NCBI GenBank assembly: GCA_036897485.1
Contig: JAYMTF010000962.1
Coordinates: 1 to 27,783 of the forward strand
Direction of reading: 5' to 3'
Origin: Pelargonium nanum
Taxonomy: Eukaryota; Streptophyta; Magnoliopsida; Geraniales; Geraniaceae
Length of the DNA: 27,783 bases
The notes under the pieces: generated by a model
What the model saw: the letters and a program-made list of their open reading frames with translations, nothing else
What the model was told of the DNA's origin: nothing
Databases searched by the model: none
Part shown: piece by piece, positions 9,377 to 20,200 of the stretch
Position numbering within the stretch: position 1 is the first letter of the stretch
Layout of the letters: each line of letters begins with the position of its first letter
Made by a program: the position numbers and the translations under genes

Positions 9377-9531
9377 ACTCTCAGCCAATAAATCATGGCC
9401 AATTAGGTGATGTCACGTCAGCTATTTATACCTATACCCGTTCTAATAATTCGCGCCCCGCCCGGATCCGTTTTCTTTGTCTCTTGGCTGATACTCTCAG
9501 CCAATTAATATTGGCTGAATTCTTGATACTC
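9377..9531. repeat. Palindrome-rich repeat, likely MITE fragment
   Basis: actctcagccaat occurs at 9377-9389 and again at 9493-9505. TTGGCTGA (9484-9491) is inverted relative to TCAGCCAA (9497-9504), and a further TTGGCTGA lies at 9511-9518, forming overlapping palindromes (ccaattaatattgg). Between them is a GC-rich core, gcgccccgcccggatccg. A related arrangement in reverse orientation is present near 27657-27740. The pattern suggests a small non-autonomous transposon family, but I could not define exact ends or a target duplication. Confidence 0.5.
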
Positions 9532-10303
9532 TTAATCTAAATTCAAATTCACAATTTTCTAATTCTGAAATTTTCATTCAATTGTTTTTTTTCTGAAAGG
9601 TCATTCAACTGTTTTGGTTTTAGTTAGTAATAGTTTATGGATTTATTACCAATGTCATATTTGTTTTTTTTTTTTTTTGACAAAACGTCATATTTGTTTT
9701 AATTTATTATTTATAATGAAAGTACAAGAACAAATATATCACATTAATTAATATTTTCTAATTATATACTTTTAAATAGATAAAAAAAAACATTAGAACT
9801 AATATATAGTAATTTTTATATAAGACGCAACCACTAAACATTTGTGAATGAACTACTTTGCAAATTCACATAAACAACATGTAAACAAATGTGCTCAACA
9901 TTGAATCACCCCCTTAAGTATCATTGTCAGCAAGATATACTCTACACATACATATATAATTATATAAATATCATTTTTGTTAAAATCATATCTCTTTGAT
10001 AAGCTGGGCTTATAATTAAATTGAATTTGACTCTCAAAAGCACAAACCAAATCATACAAAATAACAAGAAATAAAATAATCAATAAAATAAAGCCAAAAA
10101 ATGTATACTCTTCCACGACTCATGTACACTCATCAAATCATGATTACATTTCAACCAATCCCTATTTTTGTATTAATACATTCACGTCACCATCTTACCA
10201 AAAAAAAATATTAATAATGTACCCAAAAAAATCAATATATAGTATTTGCAACACAATTAAGAAACAATCTTTTTTTTTTTCTTTTTTTTAATAGAAATTC
10301 TAT

Positions 10304-10807
10304 CTACCATTCAACTTTCTCTTCATCTTCGTGTCTCTCTTTGTCGTCATTATTAGATTGTTCTTGGTGGTCGACATGGACACCAAAAACTCGCTTCACT
10401 CTACACAAAACGACGTCGTGGAGCCACTCGAAGCACCCACATGACCCGCACGTGTCCCTCAGCCTCCCGAACACCCCCTTGTCTCCGGCCTCCGGCGGCG
10501 CCGACATGGGCAGAAGGTACGACAGCGCCGCCTGCTTTACCAGCGGGTTCTTGATAGGCAGCTCGTGCCAGCTGGAGTTGTGAATCGGCGACATGATCGA
10601 TGATGACGTGGACGTCGTTGACGGTATCAAGTCTCGCAGGCTCGTGTACGTCACCGACTGTATCGCTAGCATCTCTATGTCCGACACCACAAGCTGGTTC
10701 GGGCCGTGACCGTTGGTGTGTAACCGGAAGCTCGCGGTTATTATTTCCGGATCGTGGAGGTCCTTGCTACGGGTCGGGTCCGGGTCTTGGATTCTCTGCA
10801 TATCCAT
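10304..10807 (-). CDS. Uncharacterised plant protein with conserved WHELPIKNPLVKQAA motif (167 aa)
   Basis: A single-exon 167-residue frame. The N-terminus has DLHDPEIITASFRLH (residues 17-30). A Ser/Thr-rich linker (about 63-72) precedes the striking block WHELPIKNPLVKQAALSYL (80-98). A Cys cluster, Cys120-x-x-Cys123-x-Cys125, leads into FEWLHDVVLCRVKRVFGV, an amphipathic segment. The tail is highly acidic and charged (about 147-167). There is no signal peptide. The GC-rich codon use stands out sharply from the AT-rich flanks, which supports a real gene. I believe similar small proteins exist across eudicots, but no function is known to me. The Cys cluster could bind a metal, which is inference. 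Confidence 0.75.
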   Translation of the reverse strand: MDMQRIQDPDPTRSKDLHDPEIITASFRLHTNGHGPNQLVVSDIEMLAIQSVTYTSLRDLIPSTTSTSSSIMSPIHNSSWHELPIKNPLVKQAALSYLLPMSAPPEAGDKGVFGRLRDTCGSCGCFEWLHDVVLCRVKRVFGVHVDHQEQSNNDDKERHEDEEKVEW

Positions 10808-12935
10808 AGATGAATCAAATGGAAGCTTTTGTGTGAGTTTCAGAGAATGGTGGTGGAGGGAATTGAAGTGTCTTTTGAGTTCTGTTGTTTTGAGGATTTA
10901 GATGTGATTTTGGGTTGTGGGAGTGATAGTTGGACCACTCTCGTTTGTGGAGCGTGGCTTACACGTCCAATAAGATTAGCACAAAATAGTGACATATGAT
11001 ATTAGGAGGAAATGTGTGAATGTCTTACATTGAATGTGAAGGGAACATCATGGTATATGACATGTTGAAAATGTTTTTTAAATAGCTCATGATGGGCATT
11101 TCAATTAGTAGTCCATATAGCCACAAAAGAGATGTCTAGTGATTTGTGGTTTGCTTCAGTTCTATTTTCAAGAATTTATTCTTAAGATGTATCAGGCTGG
11201 TGTAAAGATTGAACGACGAAAAATGTAAGAAAATTAAAGTATTATTCACAATACACATAGAAATTTGATGTTATCTTTTATGTGAAATAATAGTCAAATC
11301 ATAGATGGTTTAATATTCTTTAACTTTAAAGAAAAAATGATTCTTTATAATTTATCTAACTAGTAGAAATGTTGATGAAATCAGTAAAATTTAATAACAG
11401 CCCATAAAAATTTGAAATTGATTGATTATAAAATTATTTTTTACCTAAATTACTATATGTCCTACTCTAATTTTTCAGTAGCTCACCCCTATTAACACAT
11501 AATTCCAGCCAAAAAATTTAACCATTTGGCCCAACTTACTTTGGTATCTCTCTTACTCTAATTAGTAATTAGATTGATTTAAATTTGGTATAGTTTATAT
11601 TATTTATTCACCTTATTTTAACTTGGTTCTTTGTTTATTGTAGATAATTTGATATTGTTTAGTTTGATTCAGAAAAATAAAGGAGAAACTTTCAACTATT
11701 GACTTGGGTTCAATTCACAATATCCATTTTGACCTTGCATTTGACTAGTCCTTATATTGTGGATCATTACCAGCTATCTCGGGCAAGATTAGGTAGTTGA
11801 GTAATGGAAGTTTAGATAGAGATTTAACATTCAAACTTCAAAAAAAAAAAATCAGAGCTCAACAACCTAATAAATGATTTTAAGTGCATTAAATCTATTA
11901 AATATCATGGTTTTGTGTTGCATCTCAAACCTAATAAATGATGCTAACTTTTAAGTGCATTATATCTAACAACCTTTTCCAGCCACTCAGACGCAGCCAC
12001 GTGGGCAAGCGCACCATCCCTCTCCGATGCGCTCTCACCTGATCCTCATATCGCACAAGCAAATTATAGCTTTTGTATTCATAAGATTTAACAAGGTTTC
12101 TGAAGTATTCTCACATAAGTCTCTCATTTCTTGTGGGAAAAGCTCTTGCAGGTGCTCCTGCGAGTTCACTGTCTTTACTCTCTAGAAGTCACGCTCCACC
12201 TTGCTCACGACCAAATAACTTTTATTGTAAAAATCTATAGCCTTTCACTATGCAGGAACTCAGTAGACAAACCAAACAAGGCCTCGATGAATCTTAAATG
12301 GCACTACTAGGATTCATGCATGTATGGCCAACTTTAGTTCTTGCTGGTTAAATGCTGTCATGAACTGAAGGAAATGTCTTCCCTTGTTGATGAACAATAG
12401 CAAAAACATGAGAAAGGTTATTTTGGGACCATGTGATGTCTGCTTTTAGCAAGAGAATCTTTAAAATGAGAGCATTGTTGACTTCACATTACTCCTTAAA
12501 GAGTGTACAAAACATTTTTTTTCTAGCACAAACCTGTGAATATTTGTTTCCCTGTCTGTCTGATAACACTATAATTTCTTGGCTGATGAGGCCACATGGA
12601 GGCTTTGGTATGCTTGTATGTTGTTCTTGTCTTGTACCAACAATGTCATGAGTTCCTCAAAGCTGTTCTTGGTCTGCAAGTTCAGTCTAACCGAAGGAAG
12701 CCACGTGTCGCTCACCTAGAAGAGGACCAAGAACGACATAGAATATACTGCACCTGTCACACCTTGTGATCACTATAGGATATAGTCTCACACTCTCATC
12801 ATCGGATATTACAACCTCTTTTCTCTATGAAACACCGATGTTCTTTGTCTTTTACTTTCAGAACCCGCCAAATAGTACTGAATGATAAAAAGGGAAGCAC
12901 CAAAACATTCTCTCTTTTCTTTCAGAAAACAGAAA
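10808..12935. other. Intergenic DNA between the 167-aa gene and the B56 gene
   Basis: Positions 10808-10950 are the probable leader and promoter of the - strand gene. The remainder is AT-rich with no recognisable gene. A short imperfect direct repeat lies at 11862-11899 and 11929-11971 (aacctaataaatgat, then ttaagtgcatt). Positions 11985-12230 and 12600-12760 have more balanced composition with broken short frames on both strands. They may be decayed sequence, but I cannot name it. The last 150 bases are the probable leader of the B56 gene. Confidence 0.45.
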
Positions 12936-14459
12936 ATGGGTGCTCAGAGGAATGCCCCAACAGCCTCTCCAAAGAAGAGATCAACAACTCTTCAGTACCT
13001 TTTCGATCTTGATTCTAGGAACAACAATAGTACTAACAAGGTTGTTGCTGTGGTTGATGACAAGTTTAGGAGGTTTCAAGTTTCAGAAGAATCGGAAAAT
13101 GATGAAGTCCTCTCCATCATCTCCCACTGCACCTTCGTTTTTACTTTCACAGATCCTTTGGAATCTCCTTCGCAGCAAGATCTCAAGCGCCTCAAGCTCA
13201 TTCAGCTTCTTTCCTACGTAAAGTCCTCGAAAAAGCCTATAACGAGTCAAATTCTTGCTCCTCTCGTGGCCATGGTATCAGCAAACCTCTTCCGGCCACT
13301 CCCTCCGCCTTCCAACCCTTCCATCATCTCAGACTTGCCTGACGAAGAAGAGCTCGCGGCCTCTCCTACCCCTTCCTGGCCTCACCTTCAAGTCGTCTAC
13401 GACATCTTCCTCAGGCTAGTGATCAATGTAGACCCCAAAATGCTTCGCGATCACATTGATCAGCATTTCCTCGTCAATCTCCTCGCTCTCTTCCACTCTG
13501 AAGACCCGCGTGAGCGCGAGAGCCTCAAGAATGTTTACCACAAGATATACTCAAGATTCACATTCCATCGCTCCTTCATGCGCAAGGCGATGAGTGATGC
13601 CTTCTTGCACTATGTTTTCGAGACAGAGAGGCACTGTGGGATCGGAGACTTGTTGGAGATATGGGGAAGCATTATCAACGGGTTCACAGTCCCGATCAAG
13701 GAAGAGCACAAGCTGTTCTTGATGAGAGTGCTGATTCCTCTGCACAAGACCAAAGGGATGCAGGTGTATCACCGGCAGCTAGCCTATTGTGTCTCGCAGT
13801 TTGTGCAGAAAGAGCCTATGCTCGGGGGAGTCATTGTTCGGGGGATATTGAGGTATTGGCCCGTCACAAACTGTCAGAAGGAGGTTTTGCTGATCGGAGA
13901 ATTGGAGGAACTCGTCGAGAACATTGATCCGGGTCAGTACAGGAAGCTGGCTCTGCCATTGTGCAAGCAAGTAACCAAGTGCTTGACTAGTCGCAACTCG
14001 CAGGTGAATATCAGTACTCACATTTCTTGCTTTCATTGTTCTAGATGAAACTGATATGAACTAATCAAATTATACATTTATGCTGAGGATTTGTAGGTTG
14101 CTGAACGCGCGCTTTACGTGTGGAACAACGAGCAATTTGTGAAAATGGCATCGACTGCAATAAAAGAGGTTTTTCTTGTAGTAGTTGAAGGGATGGAGAG
14201 AAACTTGAAGCTCCATTGGAGCAAGAGTGTGAAACAACTGACAGAAAATGTGAAGTCCATGTTGGAAGAAATGGATTCGGCTTTATACTCAAAATGCTTA
14301 GGAGAGCTCAGATTAAGAGAATCCGCGGCTCTCCAAGAAGAAATCAAGAGACAGAAGAAATGGGAGAGAATTGAAATGGCAGCTGCAAGCCAAAGCCAGT
14401 TGATCCAACCACAGCTAAATTATATTTATGTTACTCAGGGAAGAGCCAATATACAATGA
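12936..14459 (+). CDS. PP2A regulatory subunit B' (B56 family)
   Basis: Two coding exons, 12936-14003 and 14097-14459 (GT-AG intron, phase 0), give 476 residues. B56 subunits are curved HEAT-like repeat proteins that choose substrates for protein phosphatase 2A. Diagnostic blocks are FTDPLESP, FHSEDPRERESLKNVYHKIY, LLEIWGSIINGF, PIKEEHKLFL, VYHRQLAYCVSQF, and across the splice junction VAERALYVWNNEQ. The start at 12936 (gaaaATGGgt) is preferred over an in-frame ATG at 12882 because its context is better and the upstream residues look unconserved. The short N-terminus (MGAQRNAPTASPKKR) and the poorly matching first part of the domain mark a divergent member. The usual EIKRQTL block reads DLKRLKL. 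A single late intron is common in plant B' genes. It converges with the INO80C-like gene. Confidence 0.92.
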
Positions 14460-14845
14460 TCTCTGGTACAATTGTAACAAGTACTATGAATGTTGTGTTT
14501 CAGGAAATAGTGCCTGACTGGTGTTATGCTAATCAAATGAAATTTTTATATGTTTAAGCCAATAAATACATTTAGGACATGATGGATTTTTTCAGTCCTA
14601 TAAATTTATATAGTCTTTGTCTAAATGGGTATACAATATGTAATGAGACAGTGCTCAAGTAGTATTGAATTTATTTATTTAGAATTGACATTCATGTGAG
14701 AAATGGATGAATGCTACTCCTTGAAGAACAGAATACTAAACACAATGACCTTGAAGTGAACCTACCTCATTTTTCTATACAGTTTATAAAAATGAAAGGA
14801 CAGAGAAAATAGAGACAAACTCTCAATCTCATGAAATTTCCAAAG
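14460..14845. other. Convergent 3' flanks of the B56 and INO80C-like genes
   Basis: These 386 bases hold the 3' untranslated regions of two tail-to-tail genes. Several AATAAA-like stretches occur (for example aataaata near 14562). No coding sequence is seen. Confidence 0.5.
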
Positions 14846-16822
14846 TCACTTCAAAACAACGGCAGCGTTTCTCAGAGCCAAATACCTTTGTACATAGTCA
14901 TTAGGTAGTGACCTTATGGTCTTGAAGACATCAGTATTTGCATAGCGGAGAGTAGTTCTTGGGTCGAAGTAAGGCGCCTGCATATATGAAGCACAATGAG
15001 TCACTTGCTTGGTGATGATTGTTAGACACCAAAACACGTTTATTAGAGAGGAACTAGTAGAAAGAAAACTGATACTAGAACAATGTAACTGGGAATAATG
15101 TTCGAACAACAGTACTACATAAATAACATTCTCCATTTCTCGTACCTTCCAGTAATGCACTAGTCTAGTATTTATTTTAGGGGTTTCAGGACAAAACCTT
15201 CCTCTTGAAAACATTGGCTAATCATTTCATACATAAATCTTAATCCCACGTCACCATGAAATGCCATCGGTTTTAACAATCCAATTCTTATGATCTCATC
15301 TGTACTACAAAAGCCTAATGTTTGGGTAAAGTGTGTTAAAGAATAAGTTCACGCTTGGCCCGACTCAATCTATATCCAAACAAGTTGCGAATACTATTTA
15401 GACCAAAAACAACCCAAATTCAACAAAAAGGCCCCAAATGCAGCAAATGCAGCAATTTGCTACAGAAGTTTTCATGGATAGTTTGTGTTTTTTTTTCCTT
15501 CGTCTCATTATATACCCCATTGGGAAACATCAAACACTTGCTCAAATTCTATCAAGGATATCTCTTGCAAGTCGTAGAAGAAAATTCCACTGAGGCTAAA
15601 TTAGTTGGTTCCATGGCAGAAGGAAATTGATTTGTTCAGGAAAGATGTAGTTCAGAAGATCAAAATGCAGGATCTTGCAAGTGTTGCTTTAATACTGAAG
15701 TTAAGTGCACATCCATATGACAAGGGAGTGTGTATGCTGATTCCATCTCTTCTTTCAACCATTCTAGTAAACTTATATTTTAGGTTATTACGCATTCGTA
15801 TATTGATTACTTATGATATGATCCTTTCTTGGTTATTATAACACAGTTAGCACGCCTGTTACCTTAAAAAACTCCATGGGCATCAGGACTTTATGTAAGT
15901 TGAGAACGTAAATGAACAAGTGAGCAGAACACTTATTTTGGGATGGATGGACTAGGGAGCATAACCATTAGTTTTAATGGATCTTAGGATGAAAATTTAT
16001 AGATTCCTATACGACAGAGCACTGCAACAGTTAAAACTAATAATGCGAAGTAGCTGATAAACTAGTTTGCTGCAATAGAACTTTCAGATTACCACATATA
16101 AAAATCCTCAGCATCGCTACATCACATTGAAATCGTACACTTATGCGACATAGGCAGAAGGTGGTAACTCAGCAAAGACACGTACCTCAAATCCTGTTAT
16201 ATCGCATATCCTCTTGCATGGATGCATCGAGGGTGGTGATTCAATATTAACGTCTGCAGAACAATATCCAGTAAAAGAGTAAGACCTAATGAACCAGTGT
16301 TTGACATTGATTTCTAAACTACAGATAAGTCAATAAGATAGAAAAAAAAAATCTTATAGATTTATAGGATCGACACGAGAATTAAAGTTAGGCCTCCTTT
16401 AGCTATAGTAGATAGAAAGAACAAATAAACATATAAATAAAAAGAGAAAAGAGAATATGCAGAGAATTTAACAGCAAAAAAGATCTGTAATTTGTGATTA
16501 TAAACAGTCTATTCCATAGGATCTATTGGTAATTCATTCGAGAGAGATAAATGCAACCCATCCACTTAAAAATCAAAACTTTACAGAACCATAGTATATA
16601 AAAAAACAATCTTTAATTAGAAGAGTCATTGGTTTCTGAGAACTCACAATTGGGTTCATCTGGAGGATAATTCTGGTAATTCTCAGCTTGAATAATCTGC
16701 TTGAGGTGCTTCCAGTGCCTGCCTCTTGATTGGCCTTTTGGGTACTTCTCATACATCTGGATCTTCTTGAAATTGAGGTGGGTCGGCAACACCAGCTCCG
16801 CTTTCACCACTTCTTGCTCCAT
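14846..16822 (-). CDS. INO80 chromatin-remodelling complex subunit C (Ies6-like, YL1 C-terminal domain)
   Basis: Three coding exons on the - strand, 16648-16822, 16186-16253 and 14846-14977, all with GT-AG borders, join in frame to 124 residues. Exon 1 holds [18 protein letters not shown] and [18 protein letters not shown]. Exon 2 holds [17 protein letters not shown]. Exon 3 holds [19 protein letters not shown], ending [12 protein letters not shown]. The CDITGFEAPYFDP and [10 protein letters not shown] blocks are the YL1-C domain found in Ies6/INO80C, a small nuclear subunit that works with Arp5 in INO80 nucleosome remodelling. The length agrees with plant homologues (At4g38495 by memory). 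The last intron is 1.2 kb. A run of 16 A lies directly before the ATG, and an in-frame ATG at 16951 would add 43 Ser/Lys-rich residues. The shorter form fits the family. Confidence 0.92.
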
Positions 16823-17176
16823 TTTTTTTTTTTTTTTTGGTATTCGGGCCCTCGGTTTCTTTTTCGCTCTCAAAAAAGAAGACGACGAAGAAGAAGAAGA
16901 TGGGTTACACGACGCCGTTCCAGAAACTGAGTGTTCACATGCAAAACGCACCGTTCTGTTCTGTGGTGATGACTACGGATCCGGACATATATACGACGTC
17001 GTTGACACTGTCTTGTTGAGTTTCTTGGATCTGCATCTGTACACACATTACTGCAACTACTTCCTCTTTCGACCATTGTTGCTTAGCTTCTCTAAGCTTG
17101 CAGAATCGTGATTGCTATATGAATGTTCAATTCAACTTTTGATTGTCACCTTCGCATTTTTTATGTCATTTGATGA
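16823..17176. promoter_or_regulatory. Shared head-to-head (bidirectional) promoter region
   Basis: Only about 354 bases separate the start codons of the - strand INO80C-like gene and the + strand DUF616 gene, so both promoters and leaders must lie here unless there are upstream untranslated exons. It contains a GAA/GAC-rich tract (about 16875-16905) and the poly(T) run 16822-16838. Two ACGT cores (gacgacg, acgacgtcgttg) also occur. No clear TATA box was found, which is usual for housekeeping bidirectional promoters. Confidence 0.6.
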
Positions 17177-17232
17177 ATGAGAATCTTGGAGATGGAGCTT
17201 CAGAAGTCGGTTTCTATGCGTCTGAACCGTAG
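17173..17232 (+). promoter_or_regulatory. Out-of-frame upstream ORF overlapping the DUF616 start
   Basis: An ATG at 17173 opens a 19-codon frame that ends with TAG at 17230-17232, overlapping both candidate start codons (17177 and 17192) out of frame. A separate 7-codon upstream frame lies at 17119-17142. If the transcript includes them, they would be expected to reduce initiation at the main start. Whether they are in the mature leader is not known. Confidence 0.4.
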
Positions 17233-20200
17233 AGGAGACCGAAGCAATCAAAACCCATATGCTAAAGGTGAGGAAAGACTGGATTTTGGGGCTAAAATTG
17301 TTTCTTTATGTTGCTGGTCAATGGTGGGTTTGGGGTTTATTGCTGCAATTTGTGTTTTGTGGGTTTTGGTTACAACATTGTTTTGTGCTATATAGTAAGG
17401 TAGATTTTTGTTTTCAGGACTGTATCATTAGTAGTGGCATTCTGTATGCTGTTTTGTGGGTTCGTAAAGATTGTATCTTTGTATCTTCAATGTAGTGAAG
17501 TTAGTATGTTTTGTGAGTTTTGGTTGTAGTTTAGTTTTGTGCTATGTAGTGAGGTAGATATTTGTTGTGAGGACTGAGTCACTAGATTGCTTTGTGATTG
17601 TAGTTATGGTATTGGGTGTGACATTTTGTATGTTGTCTGTGATATGACTAATTAAGCGTAGGTTGTCGCATTTTTGTATGCCATATGAGGTATGTGTGTG
17701 TGAAACAATATATGAATTAAAAGCTTATATCTTTACACCTTCAGTGCAATGAAAATTTCCCTAATGTATTTAGGCTTTTTTATATGATGAGAGATGTTTC
17801 TTGTGAGGATCACATCATTCGGTCTTGAAAAATATTTGATAGCTTCTTATGAGTGTTTGGTATAGTGTTCTGTGTATTATTGTGAACAACTAGATGTAGA
17901 TGTGTATTAGTTGAAGCAAAAATATTTGTAATGTAAGTAAATGTGGTGGCGGTGCAGATGTTGAAGGAGGATTATTTTCTCCAGGGAGATCACCCCAAGA
18001 TTATCCAATGAAGATTGTATGGAAAAGGGGTTTTATTCGGTTGGTTCTTGTAGCAGGCATTGCATGGATGCTGCTCATTCTTGTTGTATTATTATTTCAT
18101 ATTTGGTCTTGTCAATCCTCATTCGCTTTCTTTTCAGGTACGTTAGCACTATGTACAGTCAAAATCTGATTATGCTTGTCCGGAACTTTATTCAATTAGT
18201 GTTTTCTACATATTTCAATGTCTGGTCATTTATCCTATATCCTATTGATGAGGTTTTGCATTCATATTATGTCTCGAATAATTGAAACCAGTGACTAATT
18301 GGAAAATGGTATGATTATGTTGAGGAATCCATTGAATGCTACATCTATTTCGTTCTGGTAGGAGTGATTTTCGCTCATATTGCAAGAATAAATTTTCAGA
18401 GTACTTAAGAATTTGAGTTGGGAGAGAGAGGGAGAGGTGGGGGTCATCATTTTGGGTTATTTATAATTTACAGGGTTTATGAAGTATCCTGGAAATTTTT
18501 GCATCTCAATCAACTCTATATGTAATTTGATCCGCTTATAATTTTCTTTACCTAGCTCACTAATTTTCTCAATGGTTAGAAACAATACTTATGCTTTCAT
18601 GTTGCTTGCATTGCAGCTCTTTGTAACAAAGAAAGTAAAGTATTTATAATATTAGACACAATGGGACTTGTACCAAAACCACAACACCGTAAGACATTCT
18701 ATATCCTTCTGTTGAAATTTAGATATCTATGTCATATTAGCTATATTGTTATAATCATTGATACCGGGTTTTGCTTGTATCAATTAGGTTGTCCAATTCC
18801 CCTTGCCTATGACCCTGACAAAATAGTTATTCCAAACGAAAGAACTCATGATCAACTCGTCAAAAACCTATCCTTCGTAATGGAAGATGTGCCTCAAAAT
18901 AATGGATCGCAATCATCCCCACTGTTCGGAGGACATCAAAGCTGGTCAGAAAGAGAGGAAAGTTTTAAACTGAAATCAACAATGAAGGTAATATCGACTA
19001 CCTTATGTACTGTAAAAACATTACCTTTCATTTGTTTGGCACTTACCTTGTTAACAATGTTAGTTTTAGTTTTCTATATTTATGGGAACTGTTATACATT
19101 CAATCCTAAGAAATAAACATGGATACTGCGATTTGCAAATTCATATATTTGCTGACTGTTGAACTTCGTCTACCCCTTGAACTTAAACGAATCAGTTACT
19201 TAGTACGTATTCATCCATTTAGGTGCATTGTGGATTTATGCGAGGTGGTGGTGCTGAGATGGCTCCAGAGGACATCAACTATGTCAAAAGTTGTAGGTTT
19301 GTGGTTGCCTCAGGCATCTTTGATGGTTATGATGTACCTCATCAGCCTACAAATATAAGCTCTCGTTCCAAGAAGCTCTTCTGTTTTCTAATGGTTGTGG
19401 ATGAGGTATCTCACAATTTCATAAAAGAAAATGTCACTATCAGAGAAGATGATGTCGGGGGACAATGGGTGGGTATGTGGCGTCTTATTCCACTGAAGCA
19501 TCCACCATATGATGAACCCAGAAGAAATGGAAAGGTTCCCAAAATTTTAACCCACAGGTTGTTCCCGCAAGCACAGTACAGCATTTGGATTGATGGTAAA
19601 ATGGAATTGATAGTTGATCCGTTGTTAATGCTAGAAAGGTATCTTTACATAAATGCATTTCTTTAATGATCTTAATGTAGAACATATATAATAAGCAACA
19701 TTATATCTGATATGCAGATATTTATGGCGTGGGAAGCATACATTTGCCATTGCTCAGCACAAGCATCATCGCAATATATATGAGGAAGCTGATTCAAACA
19801 AGCGGAGGAAGCGATATGCCCGACCACTTATTGATCTCCAAATGAAAATATACCGATATGAAGGATTAGAGCCATGGAGTCTGAAGAAGGGAACTCCCAG
19901 TGGTAAGAAGGGCATTATCTTTCAATTGCTTCAAGAAACAAGCATTTGATCGAAATATTCTGAAATTAATTTAAACCCAAGTATGATGTATGTCATCAGT
20001 GGATCTCCTGTTGTTTAAATTTTGGGCAATATTGTGATTTTTTACTATAATCATGGTGATGCTCTTGTTAATCCTAATCATTGACAGTTCTCTATTAAAT
20101 GCAGATGTGCCAGAGGGAGCTGTTATCATACGGGAACATACTGCATTAAGCAACTTGTTTAGTTGCTTGTGGTTCAATGAAGTGAACCTCTTCACTCCCC

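Larger units (their letters stand above)
9085..10303. other. AT-rich intergenic DNA
   Basis: No gene supported. It contains a 41-bp tandem duplication (9250-9331), a palindrome-rich repeat (9377-9531), a T run near 9660-9679 and long AT-rich stretches. The 73-codon - strand frame at 9895-10116 is dominated by Ile, Phe, Leu and Tyr from AT-rich DNA and is not credible. The last bases before 10304 are the probable 3' flank of the - strand gene. Confidence 0.45.

Noticed and set aside
9653-9705. Long T run flanked by two gtcatatttgtttt copies
   Set aside because: Best explained by simple slippage or a small duplication; no element structure.
9895-10116. 73-codon - strand frame resembling a small membrane protein
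   Set aside because: The run of Ile, Phe, Leu and Tyr is what AT-rich sequence gives by chance; no supporting signals.
12433-12651. 72-codon + strand frame upstream of the B56 gene
   Set aside because: No recognisable motif; may be part of decayed sequence, but nothing supports a gene.
12882-12935. Upstream in-frame ATG adding 18 residues to the B56 protein
   Set aside because: MGAQRN at 12936 has the better context (gaaaATGGg), and the added residues look like translated leader.
15923-15960. Stowaway-like terminus (cacttattttgggatgg)
   Set aside because: No matching inverted partner was found nearby in the intron, so an element cannot be delimited.
16701-17111. 136-codon + strand frame over the INO80C exon and promoter
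   Set aside because: Antisense to a well-supported exon and running through the poly(T) tract as Phe repeats.
17259-17495. Two open frames in the first DUF616 intron
   Set aside because: They run through a GTGAG donor into TG-rich intron DNA; the spliced model gives a consistent protein.
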